Shown in pieces: positions 8,219 to 19,656 of a stretch of 64,000 nucleotides of DNA. The stretch is from Phallusia mammillata. Lineage: Eukaryota; Chordata; Ascidiacea; Phlebobranchia; Ascidiidae. The notes below the pieces were generated by a model. That model searched no databases. It was not told where the DNA came from and saw only the letters and a program-made list of their open reading frames with translations. Location: positions 1 through 64,000 of the forward strand of contig QLIY01000483.1 in the NCBI GenBank assembly GCA_003260075.1, read 5' to 3'. How positions within the stretch are numbered: the first letter of the stretch is position 1; each line of letters begins with the position of its first letter. A program made the translations under genes and the position numbers.

Positions 8219-8821
8219 TCAGAACGACTTTGGTACGTAAACAAACTGCACTTCACCCCTGAATATGTTTGTGCGAAAACGATACTTTTCCGGTGTTCCC
8301 TGCTTGAAGTCCAGCACCAAATAACCATGCGCACTCGCTGTTGCGTCTCTATAAGACTCTTGGATAACCTTTGTTCGGCCGGGGAAAACCTGCTTGGCAA
8401 GGTGTGTAATCTGAGATGCGTCCCGCGGGTTTTTAAACACAATCAAATAGTGAGCATTCAAACTGATTGTCCGGTGTTCTTTGCCCTTGTCGAACAGATT
8501 CTGGACAATGTAAATCACGCTTATATTCTTATGATGACTTCCCTTTGTAAATAGATTCGTCACGCTTTTGTCGCATTCACTCATCAAGTCGTCAATGATC
8601 AAAAGTGTTCTCTTCGAAGAGTCAAATTCAGTTGAAAGACCGCGAACAAATTCTACATTGGGTATGCTGTCATAGGCCGACTGCCACTCGCCGTAACACC
8701 AAACCACACGCTCCGCAGGTGGTGTAACCAAGTCCTCACTTATCAAACGCGAAACGAAAAAAGTCTTTCCACAACCTGTCGGACCCGCAACAACACAGGT
8801 AAATGGATGAATAAACTCCAT
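8219..8821 (-). CDS. Genome packaging ATPase (A32/FtsK-HerA type)
   Basis: A 200-residue P-loop ATPase that would drive DNA into the capsid. Walker A is GPTGCGKT at residues 13-20, Walker B LLIIDDLM at 73-80, and a sensor-like polar residue follows in YIVQNLF (about 104-110). I start at the ATG at 8821 (MEFIHPFT), since homologues begin shortly before the P-loop; two further upstream codons use a non-ATG start. It is the first gene of the - strand cassette. A TATA box lies at 8863-8872, about 45 bp upstream, and the next gene begins 3 bp after the stop. Intact. Confidence 0.93.
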   Translation of the reverse strand: MEFIHPFTCVVAGPTGCGKTFFVSRLISEDLVTPPAERVVWCYGEWQSAYDSIPNVEFVRGLSTEFDSSKRTLLIIDDLMSECDKSVTNLFTKGSHHKNISVIYIVQNLFDKGKEHRTISLNAHYLIVFKNPRDASQITHLAKQVFPGRTKVIQESYRDATASAHGYLVLDFKQGTPEKYRFRTNIFRGEVQFVYVPKSF

Positions 8822-8862
8822 TCTCAAATGAAAACTAGACTAACAAAATAATCAACGCACGC

Positions 8863-8872
8863 GCTTTATATA
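8863..8872 (-). promoter_or_regulatory. TATA box of the Polinton - strand cassette
   Basis: TATATAAAGC on the - strand sits about 42-51 bp before the ATPase ATG. It is the best core promoter for the nine-gene cassette. A (CT)n tract follows at about 8930-8946. The rest of 8873-9034 holds no gene and should contain the element's right end. Confidence 0.6.
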
Positions 8873-9120
8873 CAACCAAGTTCCGACTTTTGCGAACGGC
8901 GACAAAAACCGCCGCCGGCAAAGTAACTCTTCTCTCTCTCTCTCTCGACCGGTCGCGATCTCACAGAACAATGAATTTAATAAGTGGCGGGACCAAAATA
9001 GGTGGAGGGAGCCCCGGGACGAACCAATACTACTACCGTCCGAATCTAATAGCTAACTTATAAAGGTGTTTAAGTATGTTTTTTTTTAATGTTGCAACAT
9101 GCTCTTGGTTCAAGAATCAC

Positions 9121-10528
9121 CTGTAATCGTCGGATCCGTCGTAGTTTAAAATGTCTTGGTATCGAAAATGTTCCTCGCGCAGTAAATCTTTCATTTTTTG
9201 AGAGCACGGTTTTCCGATCAGAAAAACGACGGCGAAAAATCCATTTTCAACATAATGCCAAGTTCCCCAGGTACGTCGAATCAATTCCCGACGGGCAAAG
9301 TTGTGCGTTGACGATTTTACGAAAACCACCAATCGCCACTCTGTAGCTTTAGTAAGAAAAATGTACAGAAAAGAAAATGTCACTCGTTGAAATGTTTTTT
9401 TTACGGAGTTCAATGTTTCATATAGCATAGGCCTACCACAGTGATCCCCATTTTAGAGAAAAATTTCTAATTTAAAATAAATATTATGGTAAACAAGTTC
9501 AGTGAGAGTTGTTACATTTTATGACATTTCGTTTACCCAGGGTTCACAGAGGACTAAAAACTAAATTCTTTCAATCCAGACTATATCAATAAGTCAATAA
9601 ATTAGGATAAGTCATCACAGTTTTGTTAAAAAATACCACCAATAACCTTTGATAAGAATGTATCATCTTTTTGGTAAAAATAGGGTAGGACTAAATCAAA
9701 ATAACAGTATGTGTTATATTCGTTTAACTGCCTTCTGATAGAATCCAATTACAGGTCCTGTATTGTTTCTGGCGTATGCGGTCCGGTATAGCTATCACGT
9801 AAAAGTTGGGCTTTTACTTAAAATAGACCATTTTTTCATTACCGGATATTAAACAAGACAAAACGTAAACTGCGAATTCACCTTTGGTTCTGTTGCATTG
9901 TGTTAAATCACACTTTTCCGTGAATGGAATAGTCGGTTGATGAAAGTAATTGATTTTCGGATAACTTACAGTAACGGTTTTAACGGTTGTCGTGATGCGT
10001 TTAGTAACAAGATTTGATGTCGATTTGCTTCTAAGGAAGGTCATCCTTAAAAGGACCATGGTAAGGTTTTCATATCCCAAATGAAAAGTTTTAAAGCCTT
10101 TCAAATTTTGGTTCGCTTTAAGACTGAAAATAAACATCATTATTACACTTAATGGCGTACTGGGGAGTATCCAAGTCTAATAGTAGCTTGGTTTGTAATC
10201 TACACCAGTACACTTTAAAGTTTTTTAGTGTATACGATGCGACAGGAAACGTATTTACGTATATGAGTGTTCAAATGGACCCATAGGCAACGCTCGCACC
10301 TCACGAAAAAAATCCACTGTTAGTAAAACTTCATTGACAAAGACAACGGTGTAACTCTTGTCAATCGATACCGAACCACTATGTAGTTACTTACCCTGCA
10401 ACTTTAAACTTCTCAAATCGTTTAAACTTTCTCAAATCGTCATACGTCAGAAGGACACATGCAACAAGCATTACAGAGCCGAACAACAAGATAAATTGTC
10501 GCTTCCATGATAGCCGGATTGACCGTAC
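9121..10528 (-). pseudogene. GT31 beta-1,3-glycosyltransferase paralogue C, exons 1-3 only
   Basis: Third copy of the local GT31 family. Exon 1 is about 10395-10528 (membrane anchor region, donor GCAGG|GTAAGT). Exon 2 is 9882-10123 (acceptor TTATTTTCAG; donor AAAG|GTGAAT). Exon 3 is 9121-9346 (RRELIRRTWG and DILNYDGSDDYR; donor ACAG|GTGATT). Splice phases (2, 1, 2) and the 226-bp exon 3 match the two complete paralogues. Two defects are visible. Where paralogue A has its initiator ATG, this copy has GTA, and no upstream in-frame ATG is seen. The final exon with the DDD motif is absent between here and the Polinton, which begins within about 90-240 bp of the exon 3 donor. The last exon may lie left of the window beyond the Polinton. 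Confidence 0.75.
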
Positions 10529-11936
10529 ACCTGATTTGCAAACTTTGAATCTCAGGATACTGAACAGTTTGTCCCTTCCACATACGTTCACTACATCTGA
10601 ATAAAAAAAAATCAGTGGTGTTCTTTGTGGCCTAGAAATGTTCAATAAACTTCTCGTGTCCACATGATATTGAACACAGTTAGTTCATTATGAAATCAAA
10701 CAATGCTAATTATAAAATAATAATATTATCGCAAAGTGACCTAAATGAAAACTGCTGGGAACACAATCCTGTATACCAGAGAACATTTAGATTTTTAGGC
10801 CATTGAAGCACGTCTTCGGTGAAACATGGCGATAAAATATGAAGACAGTTAGTTGCTATACCATTCCAAGAAGAGATTTAGTTAATATATACCGCCGATC
10901 CCACGATGCTTGCATGGTGTCCTTAAAACGGGTGACTAATAACGGCGGGCGGGTTAACACTAATAATAATGTAGTACCTTTGTTTGCAGCTAAGTCAGTA
11001 TGCTTTGGTTTGCAGTGCGTGCGCGTGCAACCATAAACGTAAGCATTGGTGTCAAACATTGAAATGACAAAGAGAATACAATTAACTTTTTTTTAAAGTT
11101 TAGCAACAAAGGATTGAGTTTTTAACCACTTACAGATAACACCCGGTATATTTGACGTGTAGTGTCATTAAAGCGCGTCTCTTTGATTGTCTAATAACCC
11201 ACAGCGGAAAACCAAACATGTCCCAACATTGTGGTTCCTGCTTAAGGTACAGCTTGACCTTGGTTAGTGATTGTTCTCTTCTTTCCTATGCTAAAAAAAT
11301 GCTTACATTCCACGCAACGGTTCGGTGCGGTTCAGGTGATTTCCAACACAGAAAGAGAACTTACTGTGCTTGCTCTCCGCACGCAGGGTACTGTCTGCCT
11401 TCGGTTTTGACCCATGAGAGGGGGTTACCTGGTTATTTCCAGGGTTTTTTCTAACGGTGTTTGTTATTGCTACAAGATTCTTTCAGATTCTCTTTCTCCT
11501 ATAAGGCCAAATTTATTTCAATTTAGCTGTTGCCCCCTGTACATAGAGTTATAAACAACAAACTTACCAGTCCCCTTCTTCATAAGTCTTGAGCCTTGCG
11601 CCACTTGATAAGATCTGTTGTATATGGTAGCAGGAAAAATGCATACAATGCAACCGTTAATTTCCTCCACTATAAAAAATTAAACAGTAGTAAAAAAAAA
11701 TTATTGAAACAATGCAATTTGCAGCATATTGGAAATTCCATATTGATCCAAGCATGTGCTTCACAAACTGTGCTACGAGTAGGCCTTCTAGGTGCAACAA
11801 GCTTGCTCAAGTTAAAAAGAATTGGTAACAACTTTTGGACTATGCACTGTGCATTATTGCGGCATAATTACTTTTGTTTGGGTTTTAATACGCTTTTGAC
11901 GCAATAAAGAATTTCTAGTGTGTTACTGCGTAGATA
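10529..11936. other. Spacer without recognisable gene
   Basis: AT-rich DNA upstream of GT31 copy C and downstream of copy A. Short open frames of about 100 codons have no coding character or recognisable motif. I see no RNA gene or complete repeat. Confidence 0.5.
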
Positions 11937-12313
11937 CCGTATTTACTCGATTGTAAGCCGCATGTTGAGGGGTTAAAAAATAATGTAAGCCGCCCTCGAT
12001 TGTAAGCCGCATGCTGGAATTTTAGATACGATTGTTTCTTACATCTTTCTGTTGTTATATGGTATGACTATTTTTCTAGTTACGTTGATAACTGTACCCA
12101 ACAGAACGTATATCGACGTATAGGCTAATCTGTACACGCATACATGTTTTGAACCCCAAATAATTTAAAATGTTGGAGTGTAGAAATAATTTCGGTATAA
12201 AATTAAAATATAAGTCGCCCTCGATTGTAAGCCGCCCTCGATTATAGGCCTAAGCCGCACAAACGGCAGCTAAAAAACAATATAAGCCGCGGCTTAAAAT
12301 CGAGTAAATACGG
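11937..12313. mobile_element. MITE with TA target site (mariner-like ends)
   Basis: Terminal inverted repeats CCGTATTTACTCGAttgtaAGCCGC and GCGGCTTaaaaTCGAGTAAATACGG bound a 377-bp element and are flanked by TA on both sides. Internal copies of TCGATTGTAAGCCGC repeat several times. It contains no coding sequence. The TA flanks suggest mobilisation by a Tc1/mariner-type transposase (inference). Confidence 0.75.
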
Positions 12314-13591
12314 TAGCCGGTAGTTGACTTGGAAAGCCCAGTCATGGAGTCATGGAATAACCTGTGATCGTCTCATTCGTCTGTATGCTGTTTTAATTTT
12401 CTGGGTGATAAGTGGTGAGCTATAACACTGTAAAATATCTAAAAAAATAGGTAGGGGTGCATGAAGTAGAACGAGTGAAGCAAAGTATTAAACATTTTTT
12501 CCCACTGAATATAAACATAAACTATGTTCTTGTCTCGTGTATTGTATTCAGGAATCAAGCTATATTTGTTTACTTGCACGGCGACTTATTAAGCGCAATC
12601 GAACTTGCTCTTTGGTGTTCAAAACTGCATGACTTAGTTGAGTTGTATGGTAGACAGTTCGAAGTAATATAAAACCTTCTTTATTTTCTAGCATTTTTGG
12701 TACAGCTTCTTTAGTTTAGCCGATGTATGCCACCAGAAAATTAAAAAGCACAAATTGCGAAAACTATAGAACGCCAAAAAGGAAGCAATAATCGTAAAAG
12801 AACTCGTTAATAATAATTAATCAAACTTAAAGCAACGATATTAGTAAATGAAAAAAGACACACAAAAACTCGATTTGAAGCATTGAAAACAAAATCGTTT
12901 GTTAACTGCCTTGCACCAAACATCACAAGTGGCATATCATACAACATGTTGTAAAATTTCTACAATCTTATAAAAAAAGGTTTGAGGCACATAAAAATAT
13001 TGCAACTATTGCTTTCAAATCACATTATTCCAATTAGTAGAAAGCCTGTGGTGATAGAAATATACAGTATTTACTTTAAAAAAATCACATTCTCTTGCGA
13101 AACAATGACAGTTGAAGATTTTTTTTTAATTCTTGTTATAACAAGAACGTATGAGTTAAATTGCACATAACAATATCAGCTTGGGGTTGTTGTGCGCAAG
13201 TGCTGGACAGTCAGTATAGGTAGTCTCCAGTCTAGTAGTTGTAACGCCCAGCGTTCGTTATACATTTCGTTTTGTTGTGTCTTGCTTGAGTTAAGTTTGT
13301 TGTCCATAGTAAAAAATCTAGCGACCCCACTGAAAAAGAACTATTACAACGCTCAAACAACAGTGGGATTCAACTGTACGCTCTGCAGCTGCGCCGTTTC
13401 ATACAGCGTTGGCCTTCTATGTAAGAAGAGAGAGCAAAAATGAAGTTGCGTTCTGCCAGTGAACACGACAGGAATAAAAAACATGGACCACTACGATTTC
13501 AGCAGAACCAAAATAGCAAATACATAGAGTGCAAACACAATTTCTTTTCTATTAAATGACTGACATCGCCAAGCTTTACACGTAAAGAGAT
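12314..13591. other. Spacer downstream of GT31 copy A
   Basis: AT-rich DNA holding the 3' flank of the - strand GT31 gene. No second gene, RNA gene or clear repeat is seen. Short open frames look random. Confidence 0.45.
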
Positions 13592-16501
13592 TCAATAGTC
13601 GCATAAACATAATTTTTTGTGTCTGAATTTCTCAAATGTTTTCGTCCAATCGGCGTGCATAAAACTGCGTATGGTTTTAGATGGTTTTCCCTTGAAGCCT
13701 GTATAATGCTTAGCTGCATAAGGTGAAGGTTTTATCACCATGGTCTCCGGTATGGAAAGATTTTCACGTAAGATGCCAGTAATCCACACGTCGTCTACGC
13801 GCATTGGCTCAAACTTCCGAGAGTGTTCAAGCAAGCGTCGTGCTAAGCGTACAGACGTGGTGTACATGCCACCTAGGCAGCAACGCGGAAAAAAATCGTG
13901 AGGATACTCTTCCTTGCTTAAATACCATTTGCTTTTTTTATTACGGTACGGCTCAGCTTTGTCCAAATAGCGGTAAAAGCATATGATTGGAAAACCAGCG
14001 GTGCTGTTGACGCCAAAAGTTTTTTCGTTTTCAACTATTGCTTCTTGTAACGCACCGAGATCGACAAGAAAATCGTCGTCTGCTGACGCGTACAGGTAGT
14101 GGTCGGGCAGGTTTTCTGTTGCCCAACTCATTCCCGTCAAAGTTTTGTTTGCAATATTTCTGTGACGACAATTTTGAGTGATAAGAAGTGAAAAATTTAA
14201 TAGCAATATGCAATTTAAAAAAAGCAAAAACAATCTCTAAACAAAAGGAAAAATATTTTGTTCATCTAAAGCAGTGGTCGGCAACCGCCGGTCCGCGTGT
14301 AGTTCTTTACTGGGCCGTGTACTTTTTCGGGTTAAATGCTTCAAAACATTTTACCCATGTATCCCGGGGATGATAAACTAATTTATGCGTTTGCATTGAT
14401 AAATATTTGTAGTGTTTTGAAGGCCGTTCCGCGATGAAATTTCAAAGGGTTAAAAAACGGTCCGCAGAGCAAAAAGGTTGCCGACCCCTGATTCAAAGCA
14501 TATAATGCCGTTTGCTTGCATAATTTTTTACAAGCGTATCTTACTGGTCATCATTAAATCCAAAGCAGTTGAAGTTTATTAGACACAACCCAAACAAAGA
14601 AATTTTTAGGCGTTTTCAAATGGTTTAAAATATTTTAACATGCTAATTATTCAACAGTTATAGTTACTTGTAGTCGTCGGGTCCGTCGTAGTTCAAAATA
14701 TCTTGGTTTCGAAAATGTTCCTCGCGTAGTAAATCTATCGTTCTGGGGTTGTCCGATTTCCCCATCAGGAAAACAATGGCAATAAAACCGTTTTCAACAT
14801 AATGCCATTTCCCCCAGGTGCGCCGAATTAGTTCGCGATGAACGAAGTTGGTTGTTGTGGATTTTACAAAAACCACCAACCGCCATTCCGTACCTTTGGC
14901 AAATATGATGAGTTAATTTCACTGCAACCAAAGGAGGCTATACATTTAATGTAACATTTTGTCTGAAATTAATTTCACTTGCTACTGGAGATGTGCCCAA
15001 GACCTGAAAATTTAACCAAACAGTGTAAAATTGGAATTCGATTTGAACAACCTGCGGCCGTAATTGGTTGTACAGTCACATAAGACCACGGATAGAACTT
15101 TTATGCATCTGCTCAAGCCTAGGTACAAAACTTCTGTTTATATGTCATACCAATCCAGCTTACATATGCCTTTCACGGGTTTTGTGGATTCACTGACGCA
15201 GTGGTAACAAGAGGCCAAACCACACTACGTTAAAGTTCAAATAAAACCGAGTTCAAATCAGAATGGTAAGTCGGGCCGGGTTCAGGCGTATTTTTTGTAA
15301 TAAAGTCCGTAGTTTTTTAAAATGTAGATTACCGAGATAGGTAACTTGTTGCTGGATATAACCTAATGCCCAACAGCCCAAAAATGCATTATTCAAGCAA
15401 TTGTTTTTATTGTTCATTGTGTATGTTTTCTTTATTATGGTCCTGTCCAGGGTTTTTTAAGGTTTGGTTTGGGTGACCGCTAAGTAGTTTTAAGAGACCG
15501 CAAGTGTTTCATTTAAATACCCAAAAATAGCCATATTTGCTTAAACGGGAATTTTGGCAAACCGCTGGAGAAATTTGACCAAAACGGTCCCCCAAAACAC
15601 CTTAAAAAAAACACTGGTCCTGCTCCTGTCAATCAAACTTTTGGACCAAAACGGATTCGGACTCAAATTTCGGGCCGCTTACAACCTTGGTTTAAATTGA
15701 AGCGGAACAAAAATTTACCTTTGGTCGTGTCGCATCGTGTTAAGTCACACTTCTCCATGAATGGAATAGTCGGTTGATGAAAGTAATTGATTTTTGGATG
15801 ACTTGCTGTCAAGGTTTCAACGGGGGTGCTATTTGTTACATTATTGGGTGTCAATTCGCCTGTAAGTGAGATCCCTTTCAGATGCTCCTCGGTAAGGTTC
15901 ATAGTTCCCAGATGTAAATTCGTCAAGTTGTTTTCCCTGAGATGTGCTGTAATACTTTGAGTAAATACATACACTTTAGCAACCTAGCAGAAGCTACGGA
16001 TGAGACACTCCGTTTTGAACCCTTTCGCTCCTCATTCTTTTTTAATATAGGATTTATGAAGTAATCCCCAGCTTTACTACAATGGACGTTACGGTGAAAT
16101 GTCGTGAAAAAATTATATGATACGAGGTAAACCCCAACTTCCAGAAAAAACGTCTCAGTAAAAAAGTTTTCAAACTTAAAATCGTCACGCATCAGCTAAT
16201 ATGTCGGAGCACCAACACACGTCAGTGGCAGTCACAGAAATTTTGCGGCATTTTAAACAATTTTGATTCAAAAATAGAATGCAATGTAAGAATTTCTAGC
16301 GAGTAAGATATTGTCAATAAAATCTTCAAGCGATATTTAAAAACGGGATTAACTTATGTTTCTAGAACTGATGATGCCTTACCCTGCCAGTTTGGTACTT
16401 CGCCAGTCGATGTACTTCAGAAAAGAACACGCAGAAAGCGTTAACGCACCGAACAACAACAACACCATTTCTCTTTTCCATAGTAGTCGGATTGATCGCA
16501 T
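13592..16501 (-). CDS. GT31 beta-1,3-glycosyltransferase A (four exons)
   Basis: Type II Golgi glycosyltransferase of the beta-1,3-galactosyl/GlcNAc-transferase family. Exons: 16383-16501, 15719-15936, 14668-14893 and 13592-14159, with consistent phases 2, 1, 2, giving about 376 residues. Residues about 8-30 are the signal anchor (WKREMVLLLFGALTLSACSF). Exon 3 has RRELIRRTWGKW. Exon 4 carries the nucleotide-sugar/metal motif ADDDFLVDLG, CCLGGMYTTS and RVDDVWITGIL, equivalent to the family's EDVYVG motif. Exons 3 and 4 join at DDYKNIANKTLTGM, matching the DxYxNLTxKTL hallmark. It lies tandem with paralogues B and C in the same orientation. The exact acceptor sugar cannot be told. MITEs sit in introns 2 and 3. 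Confidence 0.85.
14272..14490. mobile_element. hAT-type MITE in GT31-A intron 3
   Basis: A 219-bp element with CAGTGGTCGGCAACC and GGTTGCCGACCCCTG ends. Flanking 8-mers ATCTAAAG and ATTCAAAG agree at 6 of 8 positions, consistent with an old hAT target duplication. Non-coding. Confidence 0.75.
15448..15616. mobile_element. hAT-type MITE, family shared with 59472-59653
   Basis: A 169-bp element with CAGGGTTTTTTAAGG and CCTTAAAAAAAACACTG ends in intron 2 of GT31-A. Its left 70 bp is almost identical to the copy at 59472. Flanks GTCCTGTC and GTCCTGCT agree at 6 of 8 bases. Non-coding. Confidence 0.75.
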
Positions 16502-17975
16502 TGTTGTCTTGCAAACTTTCAAAGTCAAGAGACTGAACAGTGGACTTCTCTGCACACGGTAGCTGCACTTGAAACAGAATGTTGAACTTAAAAGGGAATC
16601 TTTTAAGCCATAGGCCTGCACCAGGAACGGTGTGGGTGAACGCTACTGTTGCCTCATTAACATATATCATGTACAATTACGAAAAACTATGATTCATAAT
16701 ACATGGCGTGACACGTTTCCTATACTTGCAATGTTTTGATTGCGTAAAGAATCAACAACGGAATTGTATTACATACGGTGTGACATATCTTTGTCAGGTG
16801 AAATGAAAAAAGGATTATGTTTTACTTGTGGTATAGGTCATTGAACAATTTTCGGATGCCGATCATAAATGATAATATATAACATTACCTTTCTAGTTTC
16901 CGACTACTCCTAAATATACCTGAATGACGCTCTTTAAAAATCCAATTCCTTACTTGACCTTTACTTTAAACTTCTTTTTCAGTAATCTACTTACATGCCA
17001 ACAACTAACAAAGTAAGCACGCTAAATTAAAAACTCATCCGCGTAGGTTTACATATACGGCTGGTCAGAGGTTAGTTTAACTATACACTGACAGTAAACC
17101 ACAGACTGACACCTTGTCAGCACAAGTACACCCACAGCCATCACTCCAAGCAATGCCCTTTTTACAAACCTTTGACATTCTTTCCTTAACACATGAAATA
17201 GCAAGATTCGTTCTGGAAAAGTGCTTTAAGCAAACTGTGTGCAGTCAAGCAATTATAAAGTCCGGTGTCATTTTAGTCCAGTTAGCCACTCCTTTGTTGC
17301 TACAAAACCTAGCCCGTTATCTTTTGATAAACATACAATACAATACCAATAGCCCATACGACTAACTTCCTGTCAAATTCTACTTCTCTTTGGTGTAAAT
17401 TTCGACGAAAAACGTTCGAGCATGATTGAAACTTGCTGCTGCTTTGTTAAACGCAAAGATGTAAGAGTGAGACCCTTCCCTTGTCTAAAACGCCTGTACT
17501 TGAATTTGCTTGACTCCTGCTAAACAATGTCTGCCTCCAGTAAACACAGCGTTGTGTAGCAGGTTGTTTACATACCGCTATTATATCCTTTAGTTGTTTG
17601 CTCATAATTGCAGATACCACATGATATGTGAGTATTGTACTTTAGAAGTGATATTGTTAACATCTTTTTTTTAGTTAACTGAACTTTTGCGTAAGGTTTG
17701 TGTTAAAAAACTCAAATATGATGATGAGACTAAGACCTTCCATTAAAAAACTTGCGCTAGCTTACCCAATACCAAGCTTGCGCTAGCTTACCCGATACAA
17801 ATCTTCCTATTTTTTCTTTTTCGGAAGCCTGGAGTGTTGTGTCATATGAATAGAGCTAGCTGTTGTTACAACTAAAAAGGTAACAAATGCTACCCTAACA
17901 ATGACTTTATACAATGTAAATGTAAATGTGTATCCCTTCAAAAAGCTGAAAAACAGTGAAAACCATTCACCAATT
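16502..17975. other. Upstream region of GT31-A, no gene seen
   Basis: AT-rich spacer that should hold the promoter of GT31-A (unidentified). A 21-bp unit (CTTGCGCTAGCTTACCC) is repeated twice near 17752-17795. No coding exon or RNA gene was recognised. Confidence 0.4.
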
Positions 17976-18822
17976 TTAACCCTTTTAACTGCCAGGGGCG
18001 CATAAATGCGCATGGAGACGGTAGAGCTACTAACACCATAACTCACTTGACACCCAAAGTCGATTTGGTTATATCTCCAAAAATGCTTACGGTTAGGGCT
18101 ATTAGGGTCGGGGTAAGGTATTAGCACTTAAAATTCAATAAAACTAACCCAAAAAATTAGTTACTAATGTAAAAAAATTAAAAACTTATTTCCCAACCCA
18201 ACCCATTTATAGNTACCTTGGGAAGGCTTGAAATTGTGTTTTTTCTGCAAACTTATATGCACTGTGTTTACAAATTTTACATGTTGTGGTGTAATAATAC
18301 ATAATAAACATTCCATTTAAAAAAACTTGTGAATGCATTATGTGTGTACAGCTGGTTGGTAAACATTATAATAAGTCAGTGAAATGTCAAATTAGCCAAT
18401 AAATATTATTGAAAACAAGTTCCATACCCTCAAAAACATTAATTTTATTATTTAATACTGTAAAATAACAAACTGAAATTAATGATTATGACGTCATGAG
18501 CTAATTAATGACGTAATCAAAATAACACAGATAAAATTTTGTAACGAAGTGTTTGTAAAACAACTTGTAACTAATAATTGTAACGAAAAACATCAATAAA
18601 CTGCAATTTCATGAAAAAATAGAATTAAAATGACGTCATTTCATAGGTGATGACGTCATCGAAAAAATTTTTATCTTTAAATTGTAGAAAATTATATACC
18701 CAACAACTTTCCCAGAGAAAGTTTTTGCCTATCTTCTATCGATTTTGCATAAAACCTAAAAGAGCAAGAGCATGTCTAAACATCATTTTTTGTCAAAACA
18801 AATTCGGCAGTTAAAGGGTTAA
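17976..18822. mobile_element. piggyBac-like MITE bounded by TTAA
   Basis: Ends TTAACCCTTTTAACTGCC and GGCAGTTAAAGGGTTAA form inverted repeats starting CCC next to TTAA, as in piggyBac elements. About 847 bp, non-coding, with an N at 18213. At 18015 it contains a stretch beginning GGTAGAGCTACTAACAC, related to the element at 19657, so it may be composite. It carries three perfect TGACGTCA palindromes at 18489, 18631 and 18651. Confidence 0.7.
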
Positions 18823-18823
18823 A

Positions 18824-18880
18824 NNNNNNNNNNNNNNNNNNNNNNNNNNNNNNNNNNNNNNNNNNNNNNNNNNNNNNNNN
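18824..18880. other. Assembly gap (57 N)
   Basis: A run of N directly after the right TTAA of the previous element and inside the next transposon, so repeats probably blocked assembly. Confidence 0.99.
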
Positions 18881-19162
18881 GCCAAGGTTGGCACGCAAGG
18901 TGGTTTTTCATGGCACGCCAACCGATTTGCGTGTTCATATGAAGTAACAATTTACCCTGTTACACTGCTTGTTTATGCTTTTTATCATGCCGATGTCTTA
19001 AAATTTAGCCTCACATGCACAAAACACTCTGCTTTCTCTTTATTATTGATATCTGCTGGCACGAACCACAATTATTTTGAAAAACGTTGGCACGCGAGGT
19101 CATTAACACATGGAAATAACAAGTAAATTGGCACGCGTCGCCAAAAAGGTTGCCGACCCCTG
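18881..19162. mobile_element. hAT element fragment with left end in the gap
   Basis: The right end AAAAAGGTTGCCGACCCCTG matches the end of the MITE at 14490. The interior is rich in TGGCACGC/GGCACGCG motifs typical of one hAT group. The left terminus is lost in the N run. Non-coding. Confidence 0.65.
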
Positions 19163-19656
19163 GGCTACAGTAAATATGCTGGTTAAGCACTTCCACCTAA
19201 AGTCCTAAACAATAGCAGTTTCGAACCTGCACGGGAATACAAATGTTATGCATACAGTACAGTTTAAAACTTTCGAAAATATTATTTTCTGTACCTTTCT
19301 TCTTTGAAAACAATAAAGTACTATTTCAATGGTCTTTTGTGGCTTTAATCGCAAATCCAAGTCCTTTAGTACAAATTACTTTGCTATTACCAAATACTTT
19401 CCCTCGATAACTGTTTTTGACAAAACCGCAATCTTCTGGTGAAAATTATATAGCTGTGAAACATATTCATTCCCAACCATTAAAATCTAACAAAGTTTTC
19501 TGAGCGACTGCATTTCCGAACCAGCAATTTGACATCAGACAGGCTAACTGGCACAATGGAATTAGGTTTAAAAGGTAGTCGTAAAAAGGTAAAGAATTTA
19601 GTGAAGCAAAACCGTTCTGCACACTGACTTAGACGAATTGATGGCCAAGTTCGTGC
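19163..19656. other. Spacer between transposons
   Basis: AT-rich with no recognisable gene. A GGTTCGAAACT-like stretch near 19215 is not part of a tRNA. Confidence 0.45.

Larger units (their letters stand above)
1..9034. mobile_element. Polinton/Maverick (adintovirus-like) element, left end outside window
   Basis: A self-synthesising DNA transposon or integrated virus-like element. The sequence shows a protein-primed family B DNA polymerase (broken), a retroviral-type integrase with chromodomain, an FtsK/A32-type packaging ATPase, an adenain-like cysteine protease, and major and minor capsid proteins, which together define the Polinton group. GC content is clearly higher than in the AT-rich DNA that begins near 8.9-9.1 kb. 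The polymerase frame is already open at base 1, so the left terminus and left inverted repeat lie outside. The right terminus is uncertain; I place it near 9034, where the sequence ends in TACTACT-like bases before host DNA, but no inverted repeat partner is available to prove it. Element identity is certain; the boundary is weak. Confidence 0.93.

Noticed and set aside
8880..9060. Right terminal inverted repeat of the Polinton
   Set aside because: No left end is in the window, so no repeat or 6-bp target duplication can be verified; the boundary is kept only as an estimate.
18066..18120. TTAGGG-like telomere motifs
   Set aside because: GGTTAGGGCTATTAGGG is part of a MITE core present in several copies and is not a tandem telomeric array.
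19215..19235. tRNA-like B box GGTTCGAAACT on the - strand
   Set aside because: No A box, anticodon stem or acceptor stem can be built around it.
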